DNA from: Hevea brasiliensis
Lineage: Eukaryota > Streptophyta > Magnoliopsida > Malpighiales > Euphorbiaceae
Assembly (NCBI RefSeq): GCF_030052815.1
Contig: NC_079495.1
Coordinates: forward strand, 56,212,773-56,276,772
DNA: 64,000 nt
Direction: 5' to 3'
In this document: one piece after another, positions 1 to 12,042 of the stretch
Position numbering within the stretch: the stretch's first letter is position 1
Layout: the number at the start of each line of letters is the position of its first letter
The notes under the pieces: generated by a model
What the model saw: the letters and a program-made list of their open reading frames with translations, nothing else
What the model was told of the DNA's origin: nothing
Database searches by the model: none
Translations under genes and position numbers: made by a program

Positions 1-124
1 ATAATCAATCAATAATCATAGTCAAATGTTTGTAGAAGATCCATCGTTCGATCTTTGAAAATAATGAACTAGGTTTACCCACCCAATTTTACATAGGAAT
101 AAAAAAATAAATAATCTCATCTAG
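1..124. other. AT-rich left flank, no feature seen
   Basis: This is the sequence in which LTR G is inserted. I see no reading frame or recognisable repeat. Its last five bases (TCTAG) form the left target duplication of G. Confidence 0.5.
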
Positions 125-295
125 TGTAACACTCTCACTTTAAACAGTTTCAAACATTCTACTGTTCCCATGACTGATGTCTGTCCGAATGGCTAGGATG
201 GCTAGAACCACTCTTAATTTTAAGTGAGGAGTCATAAACTAATTATATAAAGGTTAATTAATGTTAAAGTAATAAAAAGAAATGGATTAGAAATT

Positions 296-342
296 AGTTA
301 AATGTGCTTGAGTTGTAGCGATGGGTGACTAGCTCGGAAAGT
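296..342 (+). promoter_or_regulatory. 5S rRNA-like block in LTR G
   Basis: This copy best keeps the box A part: AGTTAAATGTGCTTGAG against 5S AGTTAAGCGTGCTTGGG, recalled from the plant 5S consensus. It is followed by GATGGGTGAC, the box C core. The spacing between the two parts is about 8 nt shorter than in 5S rRNA. Promoter function is inferred, not shown. Confidence 0.6.
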
Positions 343-607
343 AATATAAATCAGTATTTGGGTATGTTTTTCTACTCCAATCAGTGTGGAATCTTGTGAG
401 ACACTTAATTAAAGTTAAATAAGGTATAATAAAGAATTAATAAGTTAAAGAAATAAAAAGAAATACTTAAGTTTCATTAGAATGTAGAAAGGGACATGAA
501 TGGCATTTTTAAGGAAGGCTAAGAGTATTTTTGGAATAAGGGATTGGCATGTGACTTACAGATGCAATTTACAGCCATAAAACCCTTAGAAGTTCAGATT
601 AGAAGGG

Positions 608-626
608 AAAAAAAAAAAAAAAAAAA
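608..626 (+). repeat. Poly-A run
   Basis: A run of about 19 A residues inside LTR G. There is no sign that it is the tail of a LINE or SINE. Confidence 0.8.
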
Positions 627-1771
627 GAGAGACTAGAGTAGTGGCCAAATTGAAGGGATGGAAGGAGGAGGAAGGTTCAAGCTTTCTAATTTTAATTTTT
701 CACTTCTAAATCAAGGCAAATTGCTTTCTAATCACTTCTATACAATTGATTTCTACTTTTCCTTCCTTAATTTCATGAATTAGAAGAAAGAAAACCTAGG
801 GTCTATGTTGGCTTGAAATTTGAATTTGAAGGAAAATGGAAAGATTGATGAATTTAACTTGGTTTAACTAGTTTTTCTAGCATATTTTCATCATTTTCAT
901 CATTCTTAACATGAAACTAACACCAAGTTTGCAAAATTTAACAAAATCAATTTAGGGTTCTAAAGAGGGACATTCAACTATGATGGGAAAAATTAGGGAA
1001 ATTAGGTTTTGATTAAAATGAACAACTTAAATTAGCTAATTAAGCATCCTAAGCATGAAATATAACATTAGAACATTTGATTAGATGTTGGATCGAATTT
1101 CCTATGAACTAAAGTGTATGAAAATGTGTTAGAATGTGAAGAAATGTTCTTTTAAGGCAATCACTTTGTAACACCCCTCACCCGACTACAGTGTAGCCAA
1201 GCGAGGTGTGCTACATTCGGTGTCGGAGCACCCTATCTTATCTTACTTTATTCCTTTAATAGTTTTGAATTTATTATCTTTTAATGTCAATTATTTTTTG
1301 ACGGAGAAACTAATGGAGTTTTTCCTATTTTATTATAGATTGACGTGTTTTACTATTCACCTGTTTGAAAATTTCAATAATAGTTTCCATACAATAATTC
1401 ATCCATACTCATATCATCAGTTCAAAAATCATTATGTAATTCAAATCCATCCTTATTTGTACAAATTCATTCATGCTTATTATATATATCAAAATTCTCA
1501 ATTTCATTAGTTTACATAATTTGCAAACTAATTGCATAAATTCATAATTTACATCAGGTGCATATTACATACAATTTCCTAATTTTCATTACAGCATAAT
1601 AAATAATTATAATTCACAAATTACATAATATGACTAATGTGAGCCCTATCTACATGCATTGCTGAGGAGGTGAAAATCTTGACACTTTTGCAGATCAGAA
1701 CTCTAAAATCTCTGTTTGATATTCGCTGGGCTTTACCTTCAGTATCTGCGCGAGGAAACAAATCCGTCGCG

Positions 1772-1789
1772 CTAAGAATTTATGCTTAG
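1772..1789 (-). promoter_or_regulatory. Conserved LTR stem-loop (D1)
   Basis: CTAAG and CTTAG are separated by 8 nt, beside the conserved GGTGC flank. It lies about 600 nt from the LTR 3' end. The equivalent stem in other families has different paired bases. Confidence 0.5.
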
Positions 1790-4700
1790 TGGTGCAATAA
1801 TATAGTAAGAAAATAATATACAAATAAAGGTAAAAATAAACCATAATTCGAATAATTTAGATCTATAATTAATTTAGTTTCCAATATTAACTATCCCCTA
1901 TCCTGCCATGTTCTTCTTTGGAGGTGCTCAGTTCAGAAATTTGCATTAATAATGTACCAGATACAAATAATCTAAAATTTAAACTTATACTTATATTCTT
2001 ATGTAAGTCACATTTGTAATGTTATTTAAGTTATAATTCTTCTACTAGTCTTTTTATCACTTCCTTGATACTTTCTAAGTTGTTTACAATCATTTCGTAA
2101 TATTTAAAATTTTTATAACTAATCTAATTTACTTCAGACCCTTCTAAGAAATAAATTTTTGGAGCTAATCTAATTTATTTCAGAACTTCTTACTCATTTA
2201 TTTGCTATCTAGCATTTTTAATTGCTAATATTCATAACTTATTTTAGTAAATTAGTACTACCCAAGTAACCTATAACAGGCTGACTAAATTGGATAACGA
2301 GTCGTTGGTACTGGACACCGCAATGCCTCGGACCGTCAAACCATGGGATGTGTAAGCTCATTATGTCAACCACGTATGCAATCAATATGGGAAAAAGCCA
2401 TGAAAACACATAATTGGGCATAAAAGCCATGAGTGCGGGCACAAAGCCATGAGTGCGGGCATAAAGCCATGGATACAGGCATAAAGCCTTTCGCAGTACT
2501 GCTAAAACAATACCCTATTGGCATGCCAATCTATCCAATCTAAAACACATGTCTAGGCAATACATGGGCATATAATATCATTAAATATTAATATATTGTG
2601 TCTTATGACTTCATTATTTCATGACAAATTCCATAATTTATACATTCATCATACTATTCATACATTCCTTACATCATTCGTATTGATCACAATTCACAAC
2701 AATGGTGTTTACGTTCCATTGTACTCAAGACATTCTTCCTTTCTCTCATAAAGAAAACTAATGTTCCATTCATATTTTCATGTGATTCATTTATTTATTA
2801 CAATATTTATATGAATTCATAACTCATACAAGGTATTATTATCTTTTTTTGTAATGGAAACATAAGTCCTAATATAAACCTAATCCCATTTATACTCAAC
2901 AATTCAACTAGGTTAATTTCATTTCATATTCAATTGGTATTACTTATGTTTTATTAGACCCACTAGTAATGGGAATACAAATCATAACTATATACTCACA
3001 TAACTTAAATGTTCATTAAGTCATTTAGGTGAACTACTATATCTATTCCAAGTAATACATGAACATTTCATGGATTCTAAATTTCATGCCTTAATTTCTT
3101 CTACCAATTTAGTTCTTACACTTTGTGTCTTTGTATTACTATTCACATTACTATTTACTCAAATTGTTGACTTTTTAATACATAATTAATTTATTGAACC
3201 AAAGTTCACCAAGATACCATATTTTGCATTTTATTTTTGTTGGTATTGATTTCCAACACCATTACAAAGCTTATTTTATGCTATTCAAAATTTTCAGATT
3301 TCATACCTTAAGTTTACTGTTCCATTGGTCATTGTTACAGTGGAAATTTGGAAAAATTTTCTTCATCAAAGTTGTTCCTTTATGTGTCTTCTTTAATTTC
3401 TTTTTGAATCATGCCAATTGGAGTTTTGTAGCTCAAGTTATGATCATTTTACCATAACTGGCCGGATTGACTTATACCCAAAATTTCTAGGCAATTTGGT
3501 TCTGCCAGATTTGGTAACCTAAGTTTGGATGGAAATTTGACTAGGTTATAGTCAGAATTTGAGTTTGTTTTCATCATGAAAGTTGTAGGTCTATGTCTCA
3601 GATTTCTACTGGTAAAAATTCAGGTCAATTTGACCTTTCTACACTGAGTTATGACCAAATGAATGAATATTGTTCATTTGGTCATTCTCCAGGGACTGCA
3701 TATTGGTCACCCGGATTAGGTCAATTTTTAGGACAACTTAGGTTGGTTTTCTGGGACAGTTTCCTTCATCAAAGTTGTTGCATTTTGTGTCTAGTATAAC
3801 CTCCAATTAGCCTTGCACCAATTGGAGTTACCTAGCTTGAGTTATAACCTTAAAAGTACACTAGACTCAAGTCCAGTATTCTGGCACAATGGGGGCAGCA
3901 TACCAATTTCAATTTCAAGGCCACAATTACTTCCAATTTAGGGTCAAACTTCATCAAATGGTCACTAATTGACCACTACAACCTCTTTTCATCAATACAT
4001 AAACAAAAATCCAAATTTTGGTGCCCAAACCCTAACTCCAACAATTTCAATTTATGCAACACACTTCATTCAACTTCTAATACACTTAGTATCCTTAATC
4101 ATCATCACTAAACAAAGTAAAGTCAATCAAAATAATCAAGACCTTATGGTCACCAAGGCTGCTGACAATTTCAGTCCCCAAATACTCCAAATTTTCTTTT
4201 AATTTCATAAAATTTATACGTAATTTAGCATGCTTCAACTAGTTAAGAAAGAAAGGAAGAAGGTTTAGTGCACTAACCTTTGTGTGTAGAATTTTTCCTT
4301 AACTAACTTCAAATTTTCCTTCACTTTCTTGGCCTTTCTTGGCAGCCAAACACTTGTTCAAGATGTGGGTGTAATTTTTAGTGAAGGGACCTAAGGGTTT
4401 TGCGGTAAGAATAGAGAGAAATTCAAGCTAGAAGGAAAGAAGAAATGAAGGAGTTTCATGGCCATGGTGGTGCGGCTGGTTGAGGAAGACAATGATCAGA
4501 ATTGGTTCTCATTTTACTCATTTTGATCTGTTTTAATAAGGTTTTTAAGTATGTGTCACAATGTGATTGGGTGGGAGTGCTTTAATGACATCATGTGATG
4601 TCATAATTCCCAATTTCTTTCATTTTTCTTTTCTTTTCTTTTCTACTCATTTTCAATTAAATTTTTAGCAATATTTATTCATATTTTAGATCATAATAAT

Positions 4701-4931
4701 TATTTACTTAACTGGACAAGTCGGCCAAAAATCATCTCTGAAGACGAAATAACCAAAATGCCCTCCGTTTGGCTTATTGAGCCAAAATCGTCTGTATAGA
4801 TCAAAAAAAAATTTTAAGCCTTTTCTTAGCATTCTAATGCCATAGAAACCTCAATGACTCTTCTCTGGAGTCTCCAAAAATTATTTTATGAATTTTCTCC
4901 CGGGTTTAGGGCTCCTAGCTACAAGGACCGT

Positions 4932-4981
4932 AACTTCCCATTGGGTTACCCATCGCTATGGCACCGGCTCATTTCACTTAG
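4932..4981 (-). promoter_or_regulatory. 5S rRNA-like block in LTR D1
   Basis: On the minus strand it has GCGATGGGTAACC followed by GGGAAGTT, matching the 5S box C region with few changes. It begins 166 nt from the LTR 5' end. Confidence 0.55.
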
Positions 4982-6445
4982 TTGTATTTTATTTTTAAAA
5001 TTTTTCCTAAATTTTTCTGACCATTATTTGAGTTAGTTATGGCTCCTCACTCTAGTCTAAATATTTTTCCAGATGTTCTAGTGTCCAGACTGACACCGGT
5101 CACCAGAACAGTAGAATGTACAGAATTGCTACAGTGAGGGTGTTACACACTTTGATGAATTTATTTGGTGTTGGATGGATGTTGGTTGGATGGTTGTGAA
5201 TAGCAGGATTAAGAAAACGACGAAACTAGTTTGAGCGAAAATGTTTAATTGCTAATACAGATTAAATAAAAAGAATAGTTGAGAAATCTATTCTAAAATG
5301 TTTATATTTCTCTGTATGACAGTAGTTCATACGGTGAAAAGGTGAAGGGTCTTGCATAGGAGTTAAATCAGCTTATTTTGGAGGAAAAAGATATATGTGC
5401 ACAACTAGTATTAAACTATTAAGTTTATATATATTTATATTAGAAAAGAAAATGGTTTTACTGTTATATATTTTATATTCTACTGGATATATTTTTATTA
5501 CTACAGCTGATTGAGTTACATTATTGTTACAATGAATTTTTATTTGAAAATATAATTTATGTTGTGCTTTTGTGAAATGGTGTGACATGGCAAAATTTGA
5601 TTTGTAGTTCAGGGCCATGTGATGGACTTGGATATAGAAGTGAATATAATACTGTGATTGCAGGAAATAAATCCATATTGTGATTTTCATACTTTTACAT
5701 AAAAGAAATGAATTTATAATATTGTTTTCATATCTCATAGCTAATGCTTGACATGGTTATTACCCGTCCCTCATTTGTTGAGGTGACACTAGTGTTCAGA
5801 TGAATATGATATGAATAGTGTGTACACATTGATATGGTATAGACTCCTTCATGTATAAGGCGATATAAGATTTGAAGATGGCCCTTCGGAATATAGATAT
5901 GGATATGGCTGTGATATAAATCATGTGTATACATTAATATGATATAGACTCGCTCAGGTATGACGTGAGATGAGATTTGAAGATAGCCCGTCGGATTGGT
6001 CTTGCATCAATCTGATGAGATTAATATTGGATTCGGAAATGTGCAAATGTGATTTAAAAATGATTCTTTGTTAAATAAATGATTTTAATGAAACCGTTTT
6101 CTACATGTTATTTTTATCATCATGTTCATATGTATGTATAAATGAGTATTAATTTTTCATGGCATGTTATATAATGTTTTTACTTAGTTTATTTGTCTAA
6201 TATTTATTATGCACCACTACGTACATTGGTACTCAGCGTTAGTTGTTTTTCTAACTAACATAAATAAGGAAAAGGAGAAGAATTCAGGAGATTAGGAGCA
6301 GCACTCGTTAGAAGAAAATCAAGAACCATACAATAGCTTAGTGTACATGGTTTGGTTCCTTGATTTTATTTGCATATGCTGTTAAATATATGCAATAGAG
6401 TGTTCTATCTTACCATCTGAGCAGAATATTATATGATTTTGTTGC

Positions 6446-6467
6446 ATATATATATATATATATATAC
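6446..6467. repeat. TA dinucleotide microsatellite
   Basis: About eleven TA units inside the distal part of LTR G. Confidence 0.85.
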
Positions 6468-6710
6468 ACATAAATAAATTTTTTGGCATGTTTATATGAA
6501 ACTTGAACAACGAAAACTAGTATGTAATTCTGATGCAAGTGTGACTATTGAGGTATAAACTTACTATGATGATATCACAGGTGTTGTTTTAAAAAAAAAA
6601 AGTTTTAAATTTCACCCTATCCCTTGTAATGTGTTCATCGAGTTTCGATGCGTTGAACATATTATGAGAGGCATGTTACGTCTTAGAGAGGGGCAAGGCG
6701 TGACATCCAG

Positions 6711-7030
6711 TCTAATGGATGCCAATCTCTTTTGGTTGAATGCCGAATTTGGACATGATTCCCTTTAACAATTTAGATAATCATTCGATTTTTAGTAGAT
6801 TTCGATCTTTTTTAGAATAAAGTGATAAGATTCTAATCGTGTTCATTATGCCTTGAATTAAACAAGGTCTTATTTATTCTTATGAGGTTTTATTCAGCTC
6901 AAGGAGCTCTTTATTGCCTTGGAAAGGTCCATAGCCTCAGAGAGCTCTTTTTTGCCTTGAACAGGTCTTCATTGCCTCAAAGAGGTCTTTGTTGCATCAA
7001 AGAGGTCTTTTGCCTCGGAAAGGTCTTTGT
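6711..7030. repeat. Spacer with a degenerate minisatellite of about 22 bp
   Basis: This stretch between LTR G and LTR H does not resemble the LTRs. From about 6890 to 7030 a degenerate unit of about 22 bp (GCCTCAAAGAGGTCTTTGTT and variants) repeats about six times. No coding frame or known element is recognised. Confidence 0.65.
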
Positions 7031-7407
7031 TGTGACACAACATGAAGCTTAAATTAAAATAAACTCCATAAATAAGAGTAAAAAAAATAAAGAAAATTTT
7101 AAAGAAAATAATTCATTATTTACAATGCTCAGAAAGAAATTTAAATAGATGCATTCATTGAGATAACAAAATTAATATTATAAAATTTACATTTGATTAC
7201 AATCCTAAATAATATTACAAGTGTTTCTATACAGCTGCTCGAATGTGGTTACATACATATAATTACATGATTACACCAAAACTTATTGTACAAGGATATA
7301 CCTATATTATTCCTGAAGATAGTCTCAACACGTCTGCAAGTCACAATCTCTATCACATTCAGCTGCTCTATATTTCCTTTCACCTGCGACAGCATACAAA
7401 GCTATCA

Positions 7408-7424
7408 CTGAGCGGTGAACTCAG
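7408..7424 (-). promoter_or_regulatory. Conserved LTR stem-loop (H)
   Basis: CTGAG pairs with CTCAG across a 7-nt loop, next to GTGGTGCAC. It lies about 380 nt from the LTR 3' end, closer than in the other copies. Confidence 0.5.
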
Positions 7425-8753
7425 TGGTGCACAACTAATAATTAAAAAAAAAAATTTAATACAAAACATGCTTTGACAAATCATAACATTGGAATCTCTA
7501 AATTCTTCAAAATTTTTAAAATTGAGATTAATATTTTCAATTATACAAATCATTCATTTGAATGACATTTTGGTCAAGTAATAACAATTTAATCACATTT
7601 CTCCTGAACCATGAAAACAATATAGTATTTTTCAATCATTAACAATTAATTGTTCCGATCACTTTTTATCAAAGTATGCATAATTTAAAGGCGTTGTCAA
7701 CAATTCACACAGTTGGACCCATGACACAAAATTTCACGATCAATGTCGTGTTGTACACCATGACAAAGCAAACTCTCCCAATAACCGAGGCTAAATGGAG
7801 GAACAAAGACTAGCTAGTATATATGAGTACTCATCCAAACTCTCCCTCAACTGGCAAGTCAGAGAGGAAGGAACTCAACCCCAACAAGTGGAGGAGATAT
7901 CTCACTAGCCAAGCTAATGAGAAACACAAAGCATATTGACATGTCAACTGTGGTTTCAAAACATATTTAAAGAAATTTTATTCACAAAATACATTTATAA
8001 AATGAATAAAAACATTCAAGTATAGTAAATTCATGCACAAAGTTGGCAACACATCAAGTTCGCAAAATACTTCTAAAAACATCCAAATGCCGGCCCACCC
8101 CCTTGCTACAATGAAATTAAGGGCCAATAACCACCTTTCTATAATATAATTTTATTTTATAACTCATAATTTTCAAAACAATGTAAATAATTCCTTATAT
8201 GCATAGGAAAATCATATTTTATTCATACAATTTCATTCAACAATTTAAAGTTCTCAATACAATCAAGATCATAATTCATTCATATAAGCTTACTCAAATC
8301 AATTTTAAGGTGAAAAACAAATAAAAAGGGTTAGTTGTGCACAAACCTTATTTGACTTCTCTATTCTTGACTTAATCCTTCCCTTCCTTGGGAGGCTCCT
8401 TTTCCCACTGAAATTACACAATTACCAAACCTCAATACTCATTCTAATTATCTCCAATAGCTAATCAATTAAATGTTTAATGCATCCCTAAGTAAACATT
8501 GAAATTTCAATTTATTCTGGGTCCAAGGTAGTTCTAGACCTTGACATTGTAACCTTATTTTAACCTAGTTCCAGTCACAATTTTGTAACATCCTCACTTT
8601 ACGTAGTCTGTATGTTCCACAATTCCGACGGCTAATATTTGCCCCGAAAAGTCGGGAATGTCTGGAATTACACTTAATTGACAGTGAGGAAGTATAAAAT
8701 AATAAAATATATGATGAGAAAAAGTAAAGAAAAATAAAAGAGATGAAATGTGA

Positions 8754-8804
8754 TTAAGTGAAGCAAGCCGAAACCCTAGTGATGGGTGACCGTACTGGGA
8801 AGTT
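8754..8804 (+). promoter_or_regulatory. 5S rRNA-like block in LTR D2
   Basis: CTAGTGATGGGTGACC is followed by CTGGGAAGTT, against 5S CTAGGATGGGTGACC and CTGGGAAGTC. It starts 170 nt from the LTR 5' end. Box A is weaker here (TTAAGTGAAGCAAGC). Confidence 0.6.
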
Positions 8805-11800
8805 ATGGCGGGGACTGTTGACTAGCCTTGGATCGCAGGGAACTCAGGAAAATATTTTCGTGATCAAATTAAAGGTCTACTGAGGTATAATTAACATTAA
8901 AAATGTCAAAAAAAAATTAATGAATTAGTAAAAAGAAAAATGAAAAATCAAGAAACCGACAAAAATCGGTATTACCAAAAAATTAGAAATACAACCCGAA
9001 GAGGGGCATTTTTGTCATTTGACACCTAGAGTTGACTTTTCACCTAAATGTCCATGAAAAATAAGTAGTATTACATTTTGAAAATTGAATGAAAAATGAG
9101 ATTAAAGATAAAATGAAATTAAGGGAAATTAAGGGGTGAAAATTGAGATAATTGGAAACTAATAAGTAAACTATATTAAACTAAGTTAGTGCTCCACTAA
9201 GTGGGATTAGTGAACATATAAAACCAAGTGGAAAACATGAAAATTCACTTTCTTCCTCATTTTTTTCATTTTGCCGAATTGCTTTCTCAAGTTCTTCCAT
9301 GGCCGAATGTTCTTCCAAGCTCTCCTCCCATGGCCGTTTCATATAAGCCTTCATCTACTAATCTTCAAGCCTTGATTTTAATAAGTTCCTTCATTAAACT
9401 TAGTCTACACATCATGGGCAGTGTATTGAGAGCAAAAAGAAAGAGTTTTAGTGAAGTTTGTTAAAGCTCAAATTAAGGTTAGTGCTTATTTTTCCTCCCT
9501 TGCTTAATTAAACTTTGAGTTGATGTTGTGATGAGTTGAATTATGGAGAAATTTAAAGAATTGGATGATTATTTATGGGGATTTAAATTCAGCAGTCAAG
9601 GAAGTGCATGGGAAGTTGGTTAATTCTACTTGTAATTGATGGTTAGACATGTTGATTCAAGTAAATAAATAAATTAGAGCTTATGGGCATGTGTATGTTT
9701 GAAATGATAATTGAATTAGGGGTTTGAATAAGTGTTAGATACTTTGGACAATTGAGCTTAAATGTGGCAGCCTTGAGGTACTTAAGAGATTGCTAATTCA
9801 TGAATTTTATTGTTGAATTATGGTATTGATTGATTAGTGGGAGTGTATTGTAAGTTGCTAGTTGAAATTTCAAGTATTAACTAATTGTTTGCAAGTATAT
9901 ATTGTTGACCTTGACTTTGTGAATTAGGATTCTCTATTGATTATTGAGGACTTGAGTAAAATGCTGGGAATTGACCAATTTGAAACTTGATGAATGAGAT
10001 TAGAAGTGCTATGAATTCTGTATTTTAGTTTGAGAGAAGGATTAAACATTGGAAGTACAATTTGAGTGCAGGTTGTGTGATTGATGAAGGCAGTGTATAA
10101 ATTAGGCCATAACTGACCTTGTGTGACCCCAATTGGTATGAGGCCAATTGGAGGTAAAACTAGACCTAAATTGGACCAACTGTCATGTAGAAAGTTTGCC
10201 AAAATTCTGTCTAGAAAATAACCAATTTAGTGACCTAATCCAGATTAGTAACTTGAAACCCAAAATTTTTGACCATATGAATAGCAGCCAGTATTTTGGC
10301 CATAACTCACTCAAAATAGGTCCAAATTACCTAAAATTTGTATCATTGGAAAGCTTAGACATAGGGTTACAACTTTGGTAGAGACCATCAAGCCTAGAAA
10401 TGCCATTAAGCAAGTCAAATTGATTGCCCAAGTTGGGTTACAAAAAATGGACGAATTGACTTTGACTTAAAAATTACTTAATTGTGCAATATAAATGCAA
10501 CTTGACAAGCTATAGTAAAATGCCAAATCTTGGTATACACAACTCCAATTGATCTGAAATTTATACTGACGGAAAGCTTAGACATAGGGCTACAACTTTG
10601 GTGAAGATCACAAAGCTTAGAAATGCCATTTACTAAGTCAAATTGCTTGATCAAGTTGAGGTATCAAAACTGTCCAGAACCATTACAACCCAGAATTTGA
10701 CCATATGAATAGTAGTCACTCATTTGACTATAACTCACTCAAAACACGTCCAAATGACTTGAAATTTATATCAATGGAAAGATTATACATAGAGCTATAA
10801 CTCTTATGAAGACACAAAAGCCTAGAAATGACCAGAACCAAGTCAAATTGCTTGCCCAAATTAGGGTACTAAATCTGTCAGAATGGAATTTGACCTAAAA
10901 AAAAATGACCTAAACTTGCATTGAAAATACAATCTGTCCAGCTTTAGTAAATTGACCATATCTTGGTCTAAACAACCCAGAATGACCTAAAATCTATGCC
11001 AAAAGTTCAATAAGACATAGAGCTAGAAATTTGCTTCTTTGACCAGAAGCTAAAAATCAATGGAAACAGGATATTTAGCTAGACCAATCTAGCACACTAA
11101 AACTGAAAAATTGACAATAATATGCAATGAAGCCTAGAAAAAAATTTGGCAATAAATGCTAACTTGTGAGAATTGTAAATTGCACTATATTGGCATCATA
11201 TTGAAATGCAAATTGTGACATGTTGATACTAGAATCAACCTATCCATGATGTATAAAAAGGGTCAACATTTTTGTTGACCAGTGAAAGGCATAATGACCT
11301 ATGAACCCTAAAAATAAAGAATTAAATGTTTAAGCTTGTAAATGCCCTAGTATTGCCTAATTAACTAGTTTGGATAGGTTGGCATGCCAATAGGTACTAA
11401 CAGCTGTACGAATTTTAATAGCCTATGGCTGTACAAATTTTTAATAGCCTATGGCTATACGGATTTTTAATAGCCTATGGCTATACGGATTATGTTATGA
11501 TACTTGGCTTATTACCTTACTGATTGATTACATGGCTTCTTAGCCCCACTATTTGCACACCGGGAGATACTTTGTGATCGATGGTGTGACGGCTCGAGGT
11601 ACTAGGTACCCAGTGCTATTTTAACCATTTATCCAATCTGGTCAGTTGTATAGGCTACACGGGCAGTCAATTAAAATATTATTTCATTCAGGCAATTAAG
11701 TTAAGTTAAGTATAATAAAATTTCAGTACAATTAAATTAAGTATTGAATGAAATGAGTAAAAGAGATTAGCAATAGAAACATAACAAAAATACAATTTAC

Positions 11801-12024
11801 AGAACCATAGAGACTTAAAATACAATACAGTTTAAATAATTTGTATACTGGGTATTATTACGGAAAGGTTATAAACTTAGCAATTTCAAAGAGGAACAAA
11901 CTAGTATGTAAGATAGTTGATACTAGAAATACCATACCAAATTAAATTGATTCCTGAGTAGCTGAATTATGATTTAATTCTTTCTTTATTTGTATATATT
12001 ATTTCTTATTATACTATTACACCA

Positions 12025-12042
12025 CTAAGCAGAAATGCTTAG
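12025..12042 (+). promoter_or_regulatory. Conserved LTR stem-loop (D2)
   Basis: CTAAGCA, loop GAAA, TGCTTAG: a perfect 7-bp stem with a GNRA-type tetraloop, preceded by CACCA. It lies about 525 nt from the LTR 3' end. Confidence 0.6.

Larger units (their letters stand above)
1167..5147 (-). mobile_element. Solo LTR D1, minus orientation
   Basis: It starts TGTAACACCCC and ends GGGTGTTACA on the plus strand, so the termini form a 7-bp inverted repeat. It is flanked on both sides by the exact 5-bp duplication CACTT (1162-1166 and 5148-5152) inside LTR G. Length is 3981 bp, almost the same as D2 (3984 bp), which supports the boundaries. The frames inside it are short and resemble no protein. It carries the 5S-like block near its 5' end and the CTAAG/CTTAG stem-loop near its 3' end. 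Confidence 0.92.
125..6705 (+). mobile_element. Solo LTR G, plus orientation, interrupted by D1
   Basis: It begins TGTAACA and ends GCGTGACA. It is flanked by TCTAG (120-124) and TCCAG (6706-6710), a 5-bp target duplication with one mismatch. Without the nested D1 insertion and its duplicated CACTT it is about 2.6 kb. No internal gag or pol sequence accompanies it, so it is a solo LTR left by LTR-LTR recombination. A 5S-like block starts 171 nt from its 5' end. It also contains an A18-type run (608-626) and a TA microsatellite near 6446-6467. Confidence 0.82.

Noticed and set aside
296..342. A genuine 5S rRNA gene
   Set aside because: Only the internal control region resembles 5S. The 5' and 3' arms are absent and the spacing between box A and box C is shortened, so it is annotated as an LTR block.
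608..626. Poly-A tail of a SINE or LINE
   Set aside because: No target duplication or SINE/LINE body lies next to it, and it sits inside LTR G.
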